The translations under genes were made by a program, and so were the position numbers. Of a DNA stretch of 64,000 nt, positions 28,428 through 36,292 are shown in pieces (within the stretch, counting starts at the first letter, position 1; each line of letters opens with the position of its first letter). The notes under the pieces are model-generated. The model did no database searches. It worked only from the letters and a program-made list of their open reading frames with translations, and was not told where the DNA came from. This stretch comes from Paenibacillus polymyxa (GTDB lineage: Bacteria > Bacillota > Bacilli > Paenibacillales > Paenibacillaceae). The stretch is taken from contig NZ_CP015423.1 in NCBI RefSeq assembly GCF_001719045.1, positions 1,944,001 to 2,008,000 of the forward strand, written 5' to 3'.

Positions 28428-28841
28428 ATGTCTGAATTTATTGTGTGCAGTCTGGCGGACAAAAAGTTCGCTTTAAACTTTGTGGAAGTAGAAGAAGTCA
28501 TGAATGCCAAAAAAGGGACTCCACTTCCCTTTTCCGAAGCGTGGCATGAAGGAATGGTAACTATTCGCGGTGGTGTCTTTACAATCCTTAATTTACGCAA
28601 AAAACTGCTTCTTCCTGCATCAAGCGATTCCTCCGAAGACAAAATGATTTTGCTCAGCCGTGCGAAGATTGCTCTGCTTGTCGATCAGGTGGAGGACACG
28701 GCTTCTGCCGAGGACAGTCAGCTACAAAGCAATGAGGAAGAATGGCAGCGCGAGTTGTTCCCTACTGTGATGGAGCATCAGGGTACCCTCATTCCGGTGA
28801 TCGATATGGACGCTTTTCTTGCATCCACCAAGACGAACTAA
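28428..28841 (+). CDS. Stand-alone CheW-like domain protein
   Basis: A 137-residue protein that is essentially one CheW fold: EFIVCSLADKKFALNFVEVEEVM at the start, MVTIRGGVFTILNLRKKLLL (the RG-x-x-x-x-L-x-L-R motif of CheW) near residues 44-63, and a second beta subdomain ending GTLIPVIDMDAFL. AAGGAG precedes the ATG. No che or methyl-accepting genes are nearby. It may be an adaptor for a remote chemoreceptor array or for another signalling complex; CheW-like rather than a proven CheW. Confidence 0.8.
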   Translation: MSEFIVCSLADKKFALNFVEVEEVMNAKKGTPLPFSEAWHEGMVTIRGGVFTILNLRKKLLLPASSDSSEDKMILLSRAKIALLVDQVEDTASAEDSQLQSNEEEWQRELFPTVMEHQGTLIPVIDMDAFLASTKTN

Positions 28842-28847
28842 AACGCA

Positions 28848-28897
28848 AAATACTCCCGAACCTTGAGCCGGCTTGCACTCATCGTTCGGGAGTATTT
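28848..28897. terminator. Bidirectional terminator between CheW-like and slipin genes
   Basis: Stem AAATACTCCCGAAC / GTTCGGGAGTATTT around a GC-rich 22-base loop; genes converge on it. Confidence 0.8.
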
Positions 28898-28901
28898 CCA
28901 G

Positions 28902-30023
28902 TTATTGGAGTCCCTGCCCCTCTTTCATGTGAACCAGCGTGTTCAGCTGCTCCAGCAACGTATTCCCGCCAGTCAGCGAAATCGTGCCAATCTTCTCGCA
29001 GATTTTTTCCATGAATTCCAGTTCTTTAAGACGATAGAGGGTGGCATTCTCGTCCATCAGCTTGGCCGTATTGAGCAGACTACGAGTGGATGCCGTCTCC
29101 TCACGTCGTGTGATAAGGTTGGCCTGTGCCTTCTTCTCTGCCAACAGCACGGTATTCAGAATATCCTTGATATCCCCTGGCAAAATAATATCCTTCACCC
29201 CTGCTGACGTAAAAGTCACTCCATATTCGCCGCTCTGCTCATTTAGTCGAGTCAAAACATATTCCGCAATCTCCTGCTTCATTTTCAGCAAATCATCCAG
29301 CTTCATCGTGCCAACGTACTCACGCAGCAGCAGTTGAAGCATAATGTACATTTGTTCCTCGTATGCTCGGAATTCCAACGCCCGCAACGGGTCGATGATA
29401 CGGTACTGACAGACAAAGTTGAGGCGCAGCGTGATTTTGTCCTCTGTCATGATTTCCTGTCCCATCAGGTCCAACTGCTGCTGTCGCATATCTATCGTTT
29501 TGATCTCTGTATTCACTGTGGACATCCAGAAATAATATTTGCCCGGTTTCAGCTCACCCTGCAACACATTATCGTAATACAAAAAGCCCATTTCATAGCT
29601 GGCCACCTGAAGTGCCTTCCAGAAGCCCGGTGTCTTGGACAAGAATGCTTGCCCCAACAATGCCTTATCAATTGCAGGCTGCCGAGTATCTGCACGAACA
29701 AAACGATGCTCCTTAAGCATGTTCCAAAAAGCATATTTCCCAGCCGTCAGAAGCCCCACAAACCGATTATCCTCATAATGCAATACATATTCATGGTCCT
29801 CTACATCGATGACATTCAATTGTTCAAGCAATAGGGGATCTGCCAAAAACAAACGAATATCATGACCCGGTACAAAAAATGGTTCGGCTACATTCAAAAT
29901 TTCAACTGCTTCCTGCTGAAATGTCTTTAATAGGTAAGTTCCTGGGTGCAACAACTTGTGGTAGCTTCCTTTTTTGAACAGCAGCCCGCGCTCATCAGAT
30001 TTAATCGTTATCTTCTTAAACAT
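28902..30023 (-). CDS. Slipin/SPFH (stomatin-like) family protein
   Basis: A 373-residue protein with an SPFH/band-7 domain in its centre (about residues 175-330: PGKYYFWMSTVNTEIKTIDMRQQQ, MTEDKITLRLNFVCQYRIIDP, LNEQSGEYGVTFTSAGVKDIILPGDI) and a helical tail (LAEKKAQANLITRREETASTRSLLNTAKLM) typical of flotillin/stomatin oligomers. Unlike most slipins it lacks an N-terminal membrane hairpin and instead begins with a roughly 170-residue beta-rich region. ATG 30023 follows AGGAG; a longer frame to 30089 is not supported. Role unknown; probably forms a ring or scaffold. Confidence 0.8.
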   Translation of the reverse strand: MFKKITIKSDERGLLFKKGSYHKLLHPGTYLLKTFQQEAVEILNVAEPFFVPGHDIRLFLADPLLLEQLNVIDVEDHEYVLHYEDNRFVGLLTAGKYAFWNMLKEHRFVRADTRQPAIDKALLGQAFLSKTPGFWKALQVASYEMGFLYYDNVLQGELKPGKYYFWMSTVNTEIKTIDMRQQQLDLMGQEIMTEDKITLRLNFVCQYRIIDPLRALEFRAYEEQMYIMLQLLLREYVGTMKLDDLLKMKQEIAEYVLTRLNEQSGEYGVTFTSAGVKDIILPGDIKDILNTVLLAEKKAQANLITRREETASTRSLLNTAKLMDENATLYRLKELEFMEKICEKIGTISLTGGNTLLEQLNTLVHMKEGQGLQ

Positions 30024-30078
30024 CGTATCACTCCTAGTATTTAAAATCCTCCACTTAAAAATGTACATTTCCGTGTGT

Positions 30079-30215
30079 AGCGGCTCCACGTTCCATTTGA
30101 TCTTCCGATCGCTGTTGCCACTGAATTTTTGGATTTGATGAACCCGTTATAGGGTTAAAATTCAGTGGCAAAGGCGAACGCTTCGCTTCTCCAGATTCAA
30201 ATGGACCGCTCCGCT
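30079..30215 (-). repeat. Structured intergenic repeat, copy A
   Basis: Long imperfect hairpin. Outer stem AGCGG/CCGCT and TCCATTTGA/TCAAATGGA; inner stem TTGCCACTGAATTTT/AAAATTCAGTGGCAA capped by AACCC/GGGTT. Between inner and outer stems sit two conserved strands, on the minus strand CTGGAGAAGCGAAGCG then TTCGCCTTTG, and CAACAGCGATCGGAAGATC, which recur almost unchanged in copy B at 34190-34326 in the opposite orientation. Confidence 0.8.
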
Positions 30216-30757
30216 GATTCGCGCATAGTCAACACACATTTTTAAAATGAGGATTTTTTTTTATTTTTTTAGTAGGGTTAGGACCCTTGCAGAGCATTCC
30301 TTCGGGGTGGACGGCGGGGCCAAGCTTGAGGAAAAAGGAAGATACCGCCTGTTTCCGTGTTCTAGGGATGGGATTCATCAGCCCAACATCGACTGTGAAT
30401 CTGTATCCCCGAGACCTCAAAACCTGTCGGCGCTTGCTCTCTCCGGTATCCGCTGGCCGCATAGCCATCGCCCCGATATCTGTCATCGAGACCAGACATG
30501 GGATGCTCTCATCCGGGTCTTTTCATTGTTTTTATTCGATCATTCGAATACTCTACCAGAAGTCGCGTGGAAGGCGATTGGGAATTGAACCCTAATTGTT
30601 GATAGATACATCAGATTTACAGGATACCTGACCCCATCAGGGTAGGCACTGCGGGACCTTTGGAAATCCACGCCTCGGTAATATCTTCCTGTATCAGCCT
30701 TTATCATTATCGCGCAACCTGGAACTCACGAACATGGCGAAAGTATTACGACCCTAT
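30216..30757. other. Gene-free stretch of unknown nature
   Basis: About 540 bp between copy A of the repeat and the glucanase terminator. Short open frames exist on both strands (85-113 codons) but none has a ribosome binding site, a recognisable family or codon bias like its neighbours. The stretch is more GC-rich than its flanks and holds several small inverted repeats (AGGGTT/ACCCT near 30273, CCTGACCCCATCAGGG near 30630). It could be a mobile-element remnant or a non-coding RNA. Confidence 0.3.
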
Positions 30758-30801
30758 AAAAAAAGATACAGGAGAAGCGTATGTGCTTCCCTTGTGTCTT
30801 T
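30758..30801 (-). terminator. Terminator of the GH81 gene
   Basis: Minus strand stem AAAGACACAAGGGAAGC / GCTTCTCCTGTATCTTT (some wobble pairs) followed by seven Ts, 45 bp after the stop codon. Confidence 0.7.
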
Positions 30802-30845
30802 CTTTCTATAGTTAACTGTCGCGTTCGTATCTTAGGTCTGATCCA

Positions 30846-33764
30846 CTAGGATGTTTTTTCGAAAACGGGATCAACGCTCGGTAGTGGAAGTTGTGGAACG
30901 TCTGTCGTTGTAGAAGAAGTCTGCTGGTGTGTATAGCTGAATGAAGGGGTCTCGTATTGCAATCCCGCCTTTTCATAGGTAAACCAATAGCTGACAGCCT
31001 TCCCGATATCGAGGTCTGTAACCCGCTGCTCCCAGACACCGCCGTTGTTTGTCATCCGGTAATTGAGCTGTTGTCCACCCGTTAAAGTATAATGCACGTC
31101 AACATAGGCTGAGGCTGTTTTGGGTGTAAATTGAAGCAATGCTTCACGATCGCTGACAAAGCGAGCTCCTACTTTATAATCTTCCGTTTCTCCGCCACCC
31201 TCATTACCACCAGATGCTGGCTCTGTCGTTACCCCTACCGCATTGCTTGCTGCAGATAGGTTACCAGCTGCATCTCGAGCCTTAACGGTAAAGCTGTAAG
31301 TGGAAGCTGCACTCAGCCCTGTAATTGAAGCGGAAGTACCGCTTATCTCTGCTGCCTGAGCCCCGTCCTTATAAACGATATAACCCGTAACGCCAACATT
31401 GTCTGTAGCTGCATCCCACTCCAGAGTGACCGCCGAAGCCGTTTTGGTCGTAGCTCGAACATTCGCCGGGATGGATGGAGCCTCCGTATCAGGCTGCGGA
31501 TTGCCACCGTTGCTTCCATTTCCGGTATTAAAGCTATTCGGCTGCACAGTAATACTATGCCCATCTGAGAAGGTTACTGTTTTGACCTGGTTTGTAAAAT
31601 TGTAGGCCACATAAGTTTTTACACCGTTTTTATGAAATACGGCATAAATAGGTGAATTAGCGGTGATGCTGCGGTCGATGTTGCCTAAAGCATCCAAATT
31701 GTAGATCCAGTGGTAGGCATTCGCCTTGGAATTCCCCGCTTCCGGTGTCATGGCCGCTACGCGTGCACTGAATTTGGCCTTGGCATCGGACGGGTTCGAG
31801 ATTGCTCTGTACATATACACAATATCTTCCCATGGACTGAAATTCCCACCGCTTTTTCGCAGGAGATCGTTATAGTTCTTAGCCGCATACTCCGAATATT
31901 GCGTCAGATACAAGGAGGCCGAGGTAATCGGGAGCCAGTTGATACCATGCACCTCTGTGGCATTATCGGTCCACCATGTTGCATTCCCTACCGTTTTACC
32001 ACCCCAGATCATGCTTGCCGTCGCGCTTTGCATCCCTGCAGGGGTGTTTGTGCCATGCACATCAAACCAGTATTCGTTAATGGCGTTCATTTCCGTTGTG
32101 TATAGATAGATGCCGAGATCACGAGTTTGAGTATTTCCCGTCGCCTCGCCCCATAAAATAAGACCGGCCCAAGCATTCATCGCTTCCGAGGAGGATTCGT
32201 TGTTGTTGCCGTCGCCAAATTTGGCATGGCCGGAAGCCCAGGTATGCCCGGCATAGGGATCAAAATTACGCAAATACGGAAATTTTGAATCAGACCTGTC
32301 GGTATTGGCAATGTCGCGAATGAGCAGCTGCACCATTTGTCCCCATTGGGAATCGGATGCCCAGTTCTTGTCCACACGTGCAATTTCGGCTGCGGCCTTG
32401 ATAAAGTATCCATAATGGAAGTGATGGTCATTTAATTCTACCGCACTACCAAAGCTGTCAGGATAACCGATCAATGTCCCCCAATGGTTGTTATACACAA
32501 ATAGACTGGAGCTTTTCAGATTCCCCGAGCTGTCACTGGCCTTAAACCAGTCCTGCAGCCGGCTTTTGATCTCATTGCGGAACTGGGTCGCTGCTGCGGT
32601 ATTGCCAGCCTGGTCGGCAATCGGCGCCAGCGCTGCCAGCTTGCCCAGACGTTTTCCAGTCCAGTACGTGTCTCTATCGCCGGAGTAGACTTCCGCTTTC
32701 GCTTCGTCTATATAACTGTTGAGCGTCTTTTTATCGTAGGACCCCAAGTCGGGCAGGGAAGGCAGTACCCCTGTAAACTTCATTTTCGTTTGAAAAGAAG
32801 CACCCTCTGCTGTTTTCATCAGACCACGTACAGAATTGTACGTATAGCCTAGCAGGGGTTGTGATGAATTTTTCCACTGATGTGGGTATAAGGCAAAAAT
32901 AGTGCCGCTTTGTGTACCTTCCTTCGCTGTTGTTGCAACAGTAAAGGTGGTCGTTACCTCGGAAGAGGCTTCGTTATAGCTGTACTGCGCTTTGGAGCTT
33001 GTAACGAAAGAATAGGCGTATTGCTGAAATTTGTCCAATGTCGCGGTTGTTTTGTCAGGCAAAGCCGCCACTGTAAAATAGTTTTTCCCGTTCAATTGAT
33101 TGATCAGAGTACTCGTTCCGAGGCCAGACCAGGTAGTGCCGGAAGGACCAAACAGACCATAGTGTGAGCCATTAACCGTAATGCCAAGCACAGGAGAACT
33201 AGCTGACCCAGACCATACCTCTGGCACCCCATTAAATGAAAGCTTGGGATTGCCACCGCCAAACTCAAAAAAAACATAGGGGGAGCCGTGTCCATAGGTA
33301 GCACTCATTTTATTGCTGCCGCTTTGAAATAATGATTTGACAAACCAGTCGCTGAAACCGTCCACCTTGGCGTCGGAAAATGAAGCGCTTACAGAATGGC
33401 CGACGGTAAAATCGTTCACATCATCCATCCAGCCTGCGATGTATCCAGGATTTACTGTAATTTTCCCACTCGGGTTAAAGATGCGTAAACCGTTTTGCTG
33501 ATTTTTCAAGGCAAGGGGATGCGGATATTGAGCCTCGGAGTACGGTACCCAGGCTAGACTGCTCCACCAGTCATTGGTAGGCATTGGGCTGGTTACATTC
33601 GCTGTTTTGTAAATCTCGGTTTGCGGTGTTGCTGCTCCGGTAGGTAGTGTGGTTGAATATGAGCCAGCGCCTTGTGTGACCTCACCCGAAAAGGCTTTAG
33701 TAGAAACTGGTGCAGCTAAAAATATCAGACTGGCACTTAACAAGCATAATATCGTTTTTTTCAC
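30846..33764 (-). CDS. Secreted endo-1,3-beta-glucanase, GH81-FN3-CBM56
   Basis: A 972-residue secreted enzyme. Signal peptide residues 1-24; GH81 catalytic domain about 40-745 with ELNDHHFHYG (Asp446, proposed acid) and NNNESSSEAMNAW (Glu523/Glu527, proposed base region); fibronectin type III domain about 764-847; CBM56 beta-1,3-glucan-binding module about 863-946 (YKVGARFVSDREALLQFTP... VSYWFTYEKAG); a Ser/Thr/Pro tail. It should attack laminarin and fungal-wall or callose beta-1,3-glucan. GTG start with AAGGAGG nine bases upstream. Monocistronic, with its own palindromic operator, and bracketed by inverted copies of the structured repeat. Confidence 0.93.
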   Translation of the reverse strand: MKKTILCLLSASLIFLAAPVSTKAFSGEVTQGAGSYSTTLPTGAATPQTEIYKTANVTSPMPTNDWWSSLAWVPYSEAQYPHPLALKNQQNGLRIFNPSGKITVNPGYIAGWMDDVNDFTVGHSVSASFSDAKVDGFSDWFVKSLFQSGSNKMSATYGHGSPYVFFEFGGGNPKLSFNGVPEVWSGSASSPVLGITVNGSHYGLFGPSGTTWSGLGTSTLINQLNGKNYFTVAALPDKTTATLDKFQQYAYSFVTSSKAQYSYNEASSEVTTTFTVATTAKEGTQSGTIFALYPHQWKNSSQPLLGYTYNSVRGLMKTAEGASFQTKMKFTGVLPSLPDLGSYDKKTLNSYIDEAKAEVYSGDRDTYWTGKRLGKLAALAPIADQAGNTAAATQFRNEIKSRLQDWFKASDSSGNLKSSSLFVYNNHWGTLIGYPDSFGSAVELNDHHFHYGYFIKAAAEIARVDKNWASDSQWGQMVQLLIRDIANTDRSDSKFPYLRNFDPYAGHTWASGHAKFGDGNNNESSSEAMNAWAGLILWGEATGNTQTRDLGIYLYTTEMNAINEYWFDVHGTNTPAGMQSATASMIWGGKTVGNATWWTDNATEVHGINWLPITSASLYLTQYSEYAAKNYNDLLRKSGGNFSPWEDIVYMYRAISNPSDAKAKFSARVAAMTPEAGNSKANAYHWIYNLDALGNIDRSITANSPIYAVFHKNGVKTYVAYNFTNQVKTVTFSDGHSITVQPNSFNTGNGSNGGNPQPDTEAPSIPANVRATTKTASAVTLEWDAATDNVGVTGYIVYKDGAQAAEISGTSASITGLSAASTYSFTVKARDAAGNLSAASNAVGVTTEPASGGNEGGGETEDYKVGARFVSDREALLQFTPKTASAYVDVHYTLTGGQQLNYRMTNNGGVWEQRVTDLDIGKAVSYWFTYEKAGLQYETPSFSYTHQQTSSTTTDVPQLPLPSVDPVFEKTS

Positions 33765-33828
33765 AACCTACATCCTCCTTTGATTTCTCTAATCCCTTTT
33801 ACTGCAAGGCTTTTCCCTTCTCTCTTCC

Positions 33829-33874
33829 AAGTTGAATTCAACTTCATTGTGCTCGATCCCAATTTCCAGGTCAA
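33829..33874 (-). promoter_or_regulatory. Putative GH81 promoter and palindromic operator
   Basis: Minus strand TTGACC (33869-33874), 17-bp spacer, CACAAT (33846-33851), then a perfect 16-bp palindrome AAGTTGAATTCAACTT (33829-33844) over the expected transcription start. Further upstream (33903-33916) a GAGGC-GAAA-GCCTC hairpin is present. No gene lies between 33765 and 34347. Confidence 0.5.
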
Positions 33875-34050
33875 TCCTTTTATTTCTATATTCTAACTAA
33901 ACGAGGCGAAAGCCTCTGAAAATCCATAAGAAACCAGGACGAAAAACCCAAGCATGCGTAATTATGTTATCTCGACTTCACCCCATAAGACATTCACCCT
34001 ATGAGTTATTCATCCCATTAACCATTCACCCTAATAAACGTTTAGCATAT

Positions 34051-34090
34051 AAAAAAAGAATCCTCCAGGCCTTTTTGCCCTTCAGATTCT
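34051..34090 (-). terminator. Possible terminator downstream of ribD
   Basis: Minus strand AGAATC / GATTCT stem with a long loop, followed by seven Ts. Weak stem; located beyond repeat copy B. Confidence 0.4.
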
Positions 34091-34189
34091 CTGTTCTTTT
34101 AAGTATATGAGCTTTTGAGTATTTAAGTCCTTTTGCCCTTCCCATGCTCCACACCATTTCGGAAAAAGAGTGACTTTGCGGCGGGCAGT

Positions 34190-34326
34190 GGCGGAGCGAA
34201 GGAGTTGAATCTGGAGAAGCGTAAGCGTTCGCCTTTGCCGTGGGATTCTTACCTTTAAATATCTTATACAATCCGAAGAATCCCACTGCAACAGCGATCG
34301 GAAGATCAGCCCCTTCGCGGAGCGCC
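34190..34326 (+). repeat. Structured intergenic repeat, copy B
   Basis: Outer pairs GGCG/CGCC and GCGAAGG/CCTTCGC; inner stem GTGGGATTCTT/AAGAATCCCAC. The strands between them (CTGGAGAAGCGTAAGCG, TTCGCCTTTG and CAACAGCGATCGGAAGATC) are nearly identical to copy A, whereas both stems have different sequences that still pair. Opposite orientation to copy A; its right edge enters the last codons of ribD by no more than a few bases short of the stop at 34348. Confidence 0.8.
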
Positions 34327-34347
34327 TTCTTCACCCGCAAACAACAC

Positions 34348-35448
34348 TCATATTTCCCGCTCAAAATACCCTTCTATTTTCCAGTCTACGCCCACCTGCG
34401 TTACGCTCAAATCCTGCAATGCCACCGCATCGCTCATCGCAGACACGCCCTCTCCCCCGAGAAATCCCGGGGCAGCGCGTCCTCCAACCAGCTTTGGTGC
34501 AATGTACAGCACCAGCTTGTCTGCCAGCCCTTGCTGCACGAACGAAGCGTTCACCTCGGCTCCGCCTTCCACGAACACCGATGATACCTCCGCCGCACCC
34601 AGAATATCCAGCATTTGCGGCAGGTTCACCCGATCGCTGTTTTCATCCTGTGTCGGATATATCCTCACACCAAGCTGTTCCAACTGGCTTCGCTTGCTTT
34701 CATCATAAGTGCGTCCTGTGAATATCCAGGTAGGTGCCTCCCCATCTGTAATGACACGGGCATCCAATGGAATTCGAAGCTTGCTATCCAAAATGATACG
34801 AATCGGATTCCGTCCTTCCGGTAGACGAGTCGTAAGCTGAGGATTATCGTGAATCACCGTCTGTACACCGACCAGGATTCCCACATGCTCGTTACGAAGA
34901 CGATGCACATCCTCCCGTGCAGCCTCAGATGTAATCCACTTGCTTTCCGAGGTCCGGGTCGCAATTTTACCGTCCAGCGTTACTGCCGATTTGATCGTAA
35001 TAAAAGGACGCTTGCTCACGATATATTGATTGAACACTTCATTCATGCGGATGGATTCCTGCTCACATACTCCGACAATGACCTCAATGCCCGCATCTTT
35101 CAAAATCTGTACCCCTCTGCCGGAAACCAGCGGGTTCGGGTCCAGCGCTGCAATCACCACTCGACGAATGCCAGCCTTCACAATCGCTTCCGCGCACGGG
35201 CCTGTCCGGCCGTGATGGGAACACGGCTCCAGCGTTACGTAAATCGTCGCTCCCTGAGCGTGTTCACCCGCCATACGCAACGCATGAATCTCGGCATGTG
35301 GCTCGCCGGGCTTCAGATGAGCGCCGATCCCAACGATACGACCGTTGTTGACAATGACTGATCCGACGAGCGGATTCGGTTCTGTTTGCCCTTTAGCACT
35401 TCTGGCATTTTCCAGTGCCAGGCGCATATATTTTTCGTGAGTGGTCAT
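34348..35448 (-). CDS. ribD: Bifunctional riboflavin deaminase/reductase RibD
   Basis: A 366-residue two-domain enzyme: N-terminal deaminase with zinc site HAEIHAL (His-Ala-Glu) and PCSHHGRTGPCAEA, and C-terminal RibD-type reductase (KSAVTLDGKIAT, RNPIRIILDS, VFVEGGAEVNASF). Converts the GTP cyclohydrolase II product to 5-amino-6-ribitylamino-uracil phosphate. ATGA overlap with ribA shows coupling. The rest of the riboflavin pathway (ribE, ribH, ribB) is absent here, so this is not the usual ribDEBAH operon and may be a second, dedicated copy. Confidence 0.93.
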   Translation of the reverse strand: MTTHEKYMRLALENARSAKGQTEPNPLVGSVIVNNGRIVGIGAHLKPGEPHAEIHALRMAGEHAQGATIYVTLEPCSHHGRTGPCAEAIVKAGIRRVVIAALDPNPLVSGRGVQILKDAGIEVIVGVCEQESIRMNEVFNQYIVSKRPFITIKSAVTLDGKIATRTSESKWITSEAAREDVHRLRNEHVGILVGVQTVIHDNPQLTTRLPEGRNPIRIILDSKLRIPLDARVITDGEAPTWIFTGRTYDESKRSQLEQLGVRIYPTQDENSDRVNLPQMLDILGAAEVSSVFVEGGAEVNASFVQQGLADKLVLYIAPKLVGGRAAPGFLGGEGVSAMSDAVALQDLSVTQVGVDWKIEGYFEREI

Positions 35449-36209
35449 AGAACCTCCCTGAGATCGGAATCCCGCAAATGGCCGGATCGTTCCACTTTTG
35501 TATTCAAATACCGTTCATTATATTGCGACACATCGCCCCAGAGAGGCATGCGACCCGCCACATTCATACCCGACTTCTTCAAAGCATCCATTTTTTTAGG
35601 ATTATTTGTAATCAAAGTTACCGGTCTTTGTCTCAGGTGACGGAGCACACTAATGGCATCCGCATAGTTGCGTGTATCATCTTCAAAACCCAACTGATGA
35701 TTGGCTTCGACAGTATCCATGCCTTCTTCCTGCAGAATATAAGCCATTGCTTTACTAAACAAACCGATTCCGCGGCCTTCATGGTTAGCCAGATAGAACA
35801 ACGCACCCGTTCCATGTTCCACGATCATTTTCATGGACTGGTGGAGTTGAAATCCGCAATCACAACGCTTGCTACCAAAAATATCTCCAGTATGGCAAAT
35901 ACTATGCATGCGAACTAATGCATTTTCCGACTGTTCAAGATCGCCATACACCAAAACGCTTGACTGTTGTCCCTCTGCCAAATCCAGTGTGGACAATCGC
36001 TTCACAATCGTCTCAGCAGTGGCATTAAGTAAGTCCTGACGATCTTCCTCATCCCGTACGGGCAACCAGCAGTACCACTGAAAAACAACCGTTTCTCCTT
36101 CCATATTAACTGGCAGCTTGATCGGTCCTACCAAAATCGTCGAAGATTGCTCTCCACGAACGGTTTGAATTTTATCGTTAAGTAGCGTAGCTACATCTTT
36201 TTGGTTCAT
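35445..36209 (-). CDS. ribA: GTP cyclohydrolase II (stand-alone)
   Basis: A 254-residue single-domain GTP cyclohydrolase II. Zinc ligands are in CHTGDIFGSKRCDCG; FYLANHEGRGIGLFSKAMAY holds the catalytic Arg/Tyr region; LITNNPKKM follows. In most Bacilli this activity is fused to RibB as RibBA; here the RibB half is missing and about 65 extra N-terminal residues are unlike RibB. RibA forms the operon with ribD downstream (ATGA overlap) and a flavin monooxygenase 83 bp upstream. ATG start with AAAGGATG upstream. Confidence 0.92.
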   Translation of the reverse strand: MNQKDVATLLNDKIQTVRGEQSSTILVGPIKLPVNMEGETVVFQWYCWLPVRDEEDRQDLLNATAETIVKRLSTLDLAEGQQSSVLVYGDLEQSENALVRMHSICHTGDIFGSKRCDCGFQLHQSMKMIVEHGTGALFYLANHEGRGIGLFSKAMAYILQEEGMDTVEANHQLGFEDDTRNYADAISVLRHLRQRPVTLITNNPKKMDALKKSGMNVAGRMPLWGDVSQYNERYLNTKVERSGHLRDSDLREVL

Positions 36210-36292
36210 CTCTCTGCACCATCCTTTATATGAGCTCTATATAGAAAAATGCCTAATTCTTCAAAGGCTAATCGTTATTGTCAGGGTATAAA

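Noticed and set aside
30229..30588. Overlapping frames of 85-113 codons on both strands
   Set aside because: No ribosome binding site and no recognisable protein family; both strands being open suggests base composition rather than coding.
34026..34364. A 112-codon minus-strand frame after ribD
   Set aside because: It runs through repeat copy B and the putative terminator and into ribD; its composition is that of the repeat.
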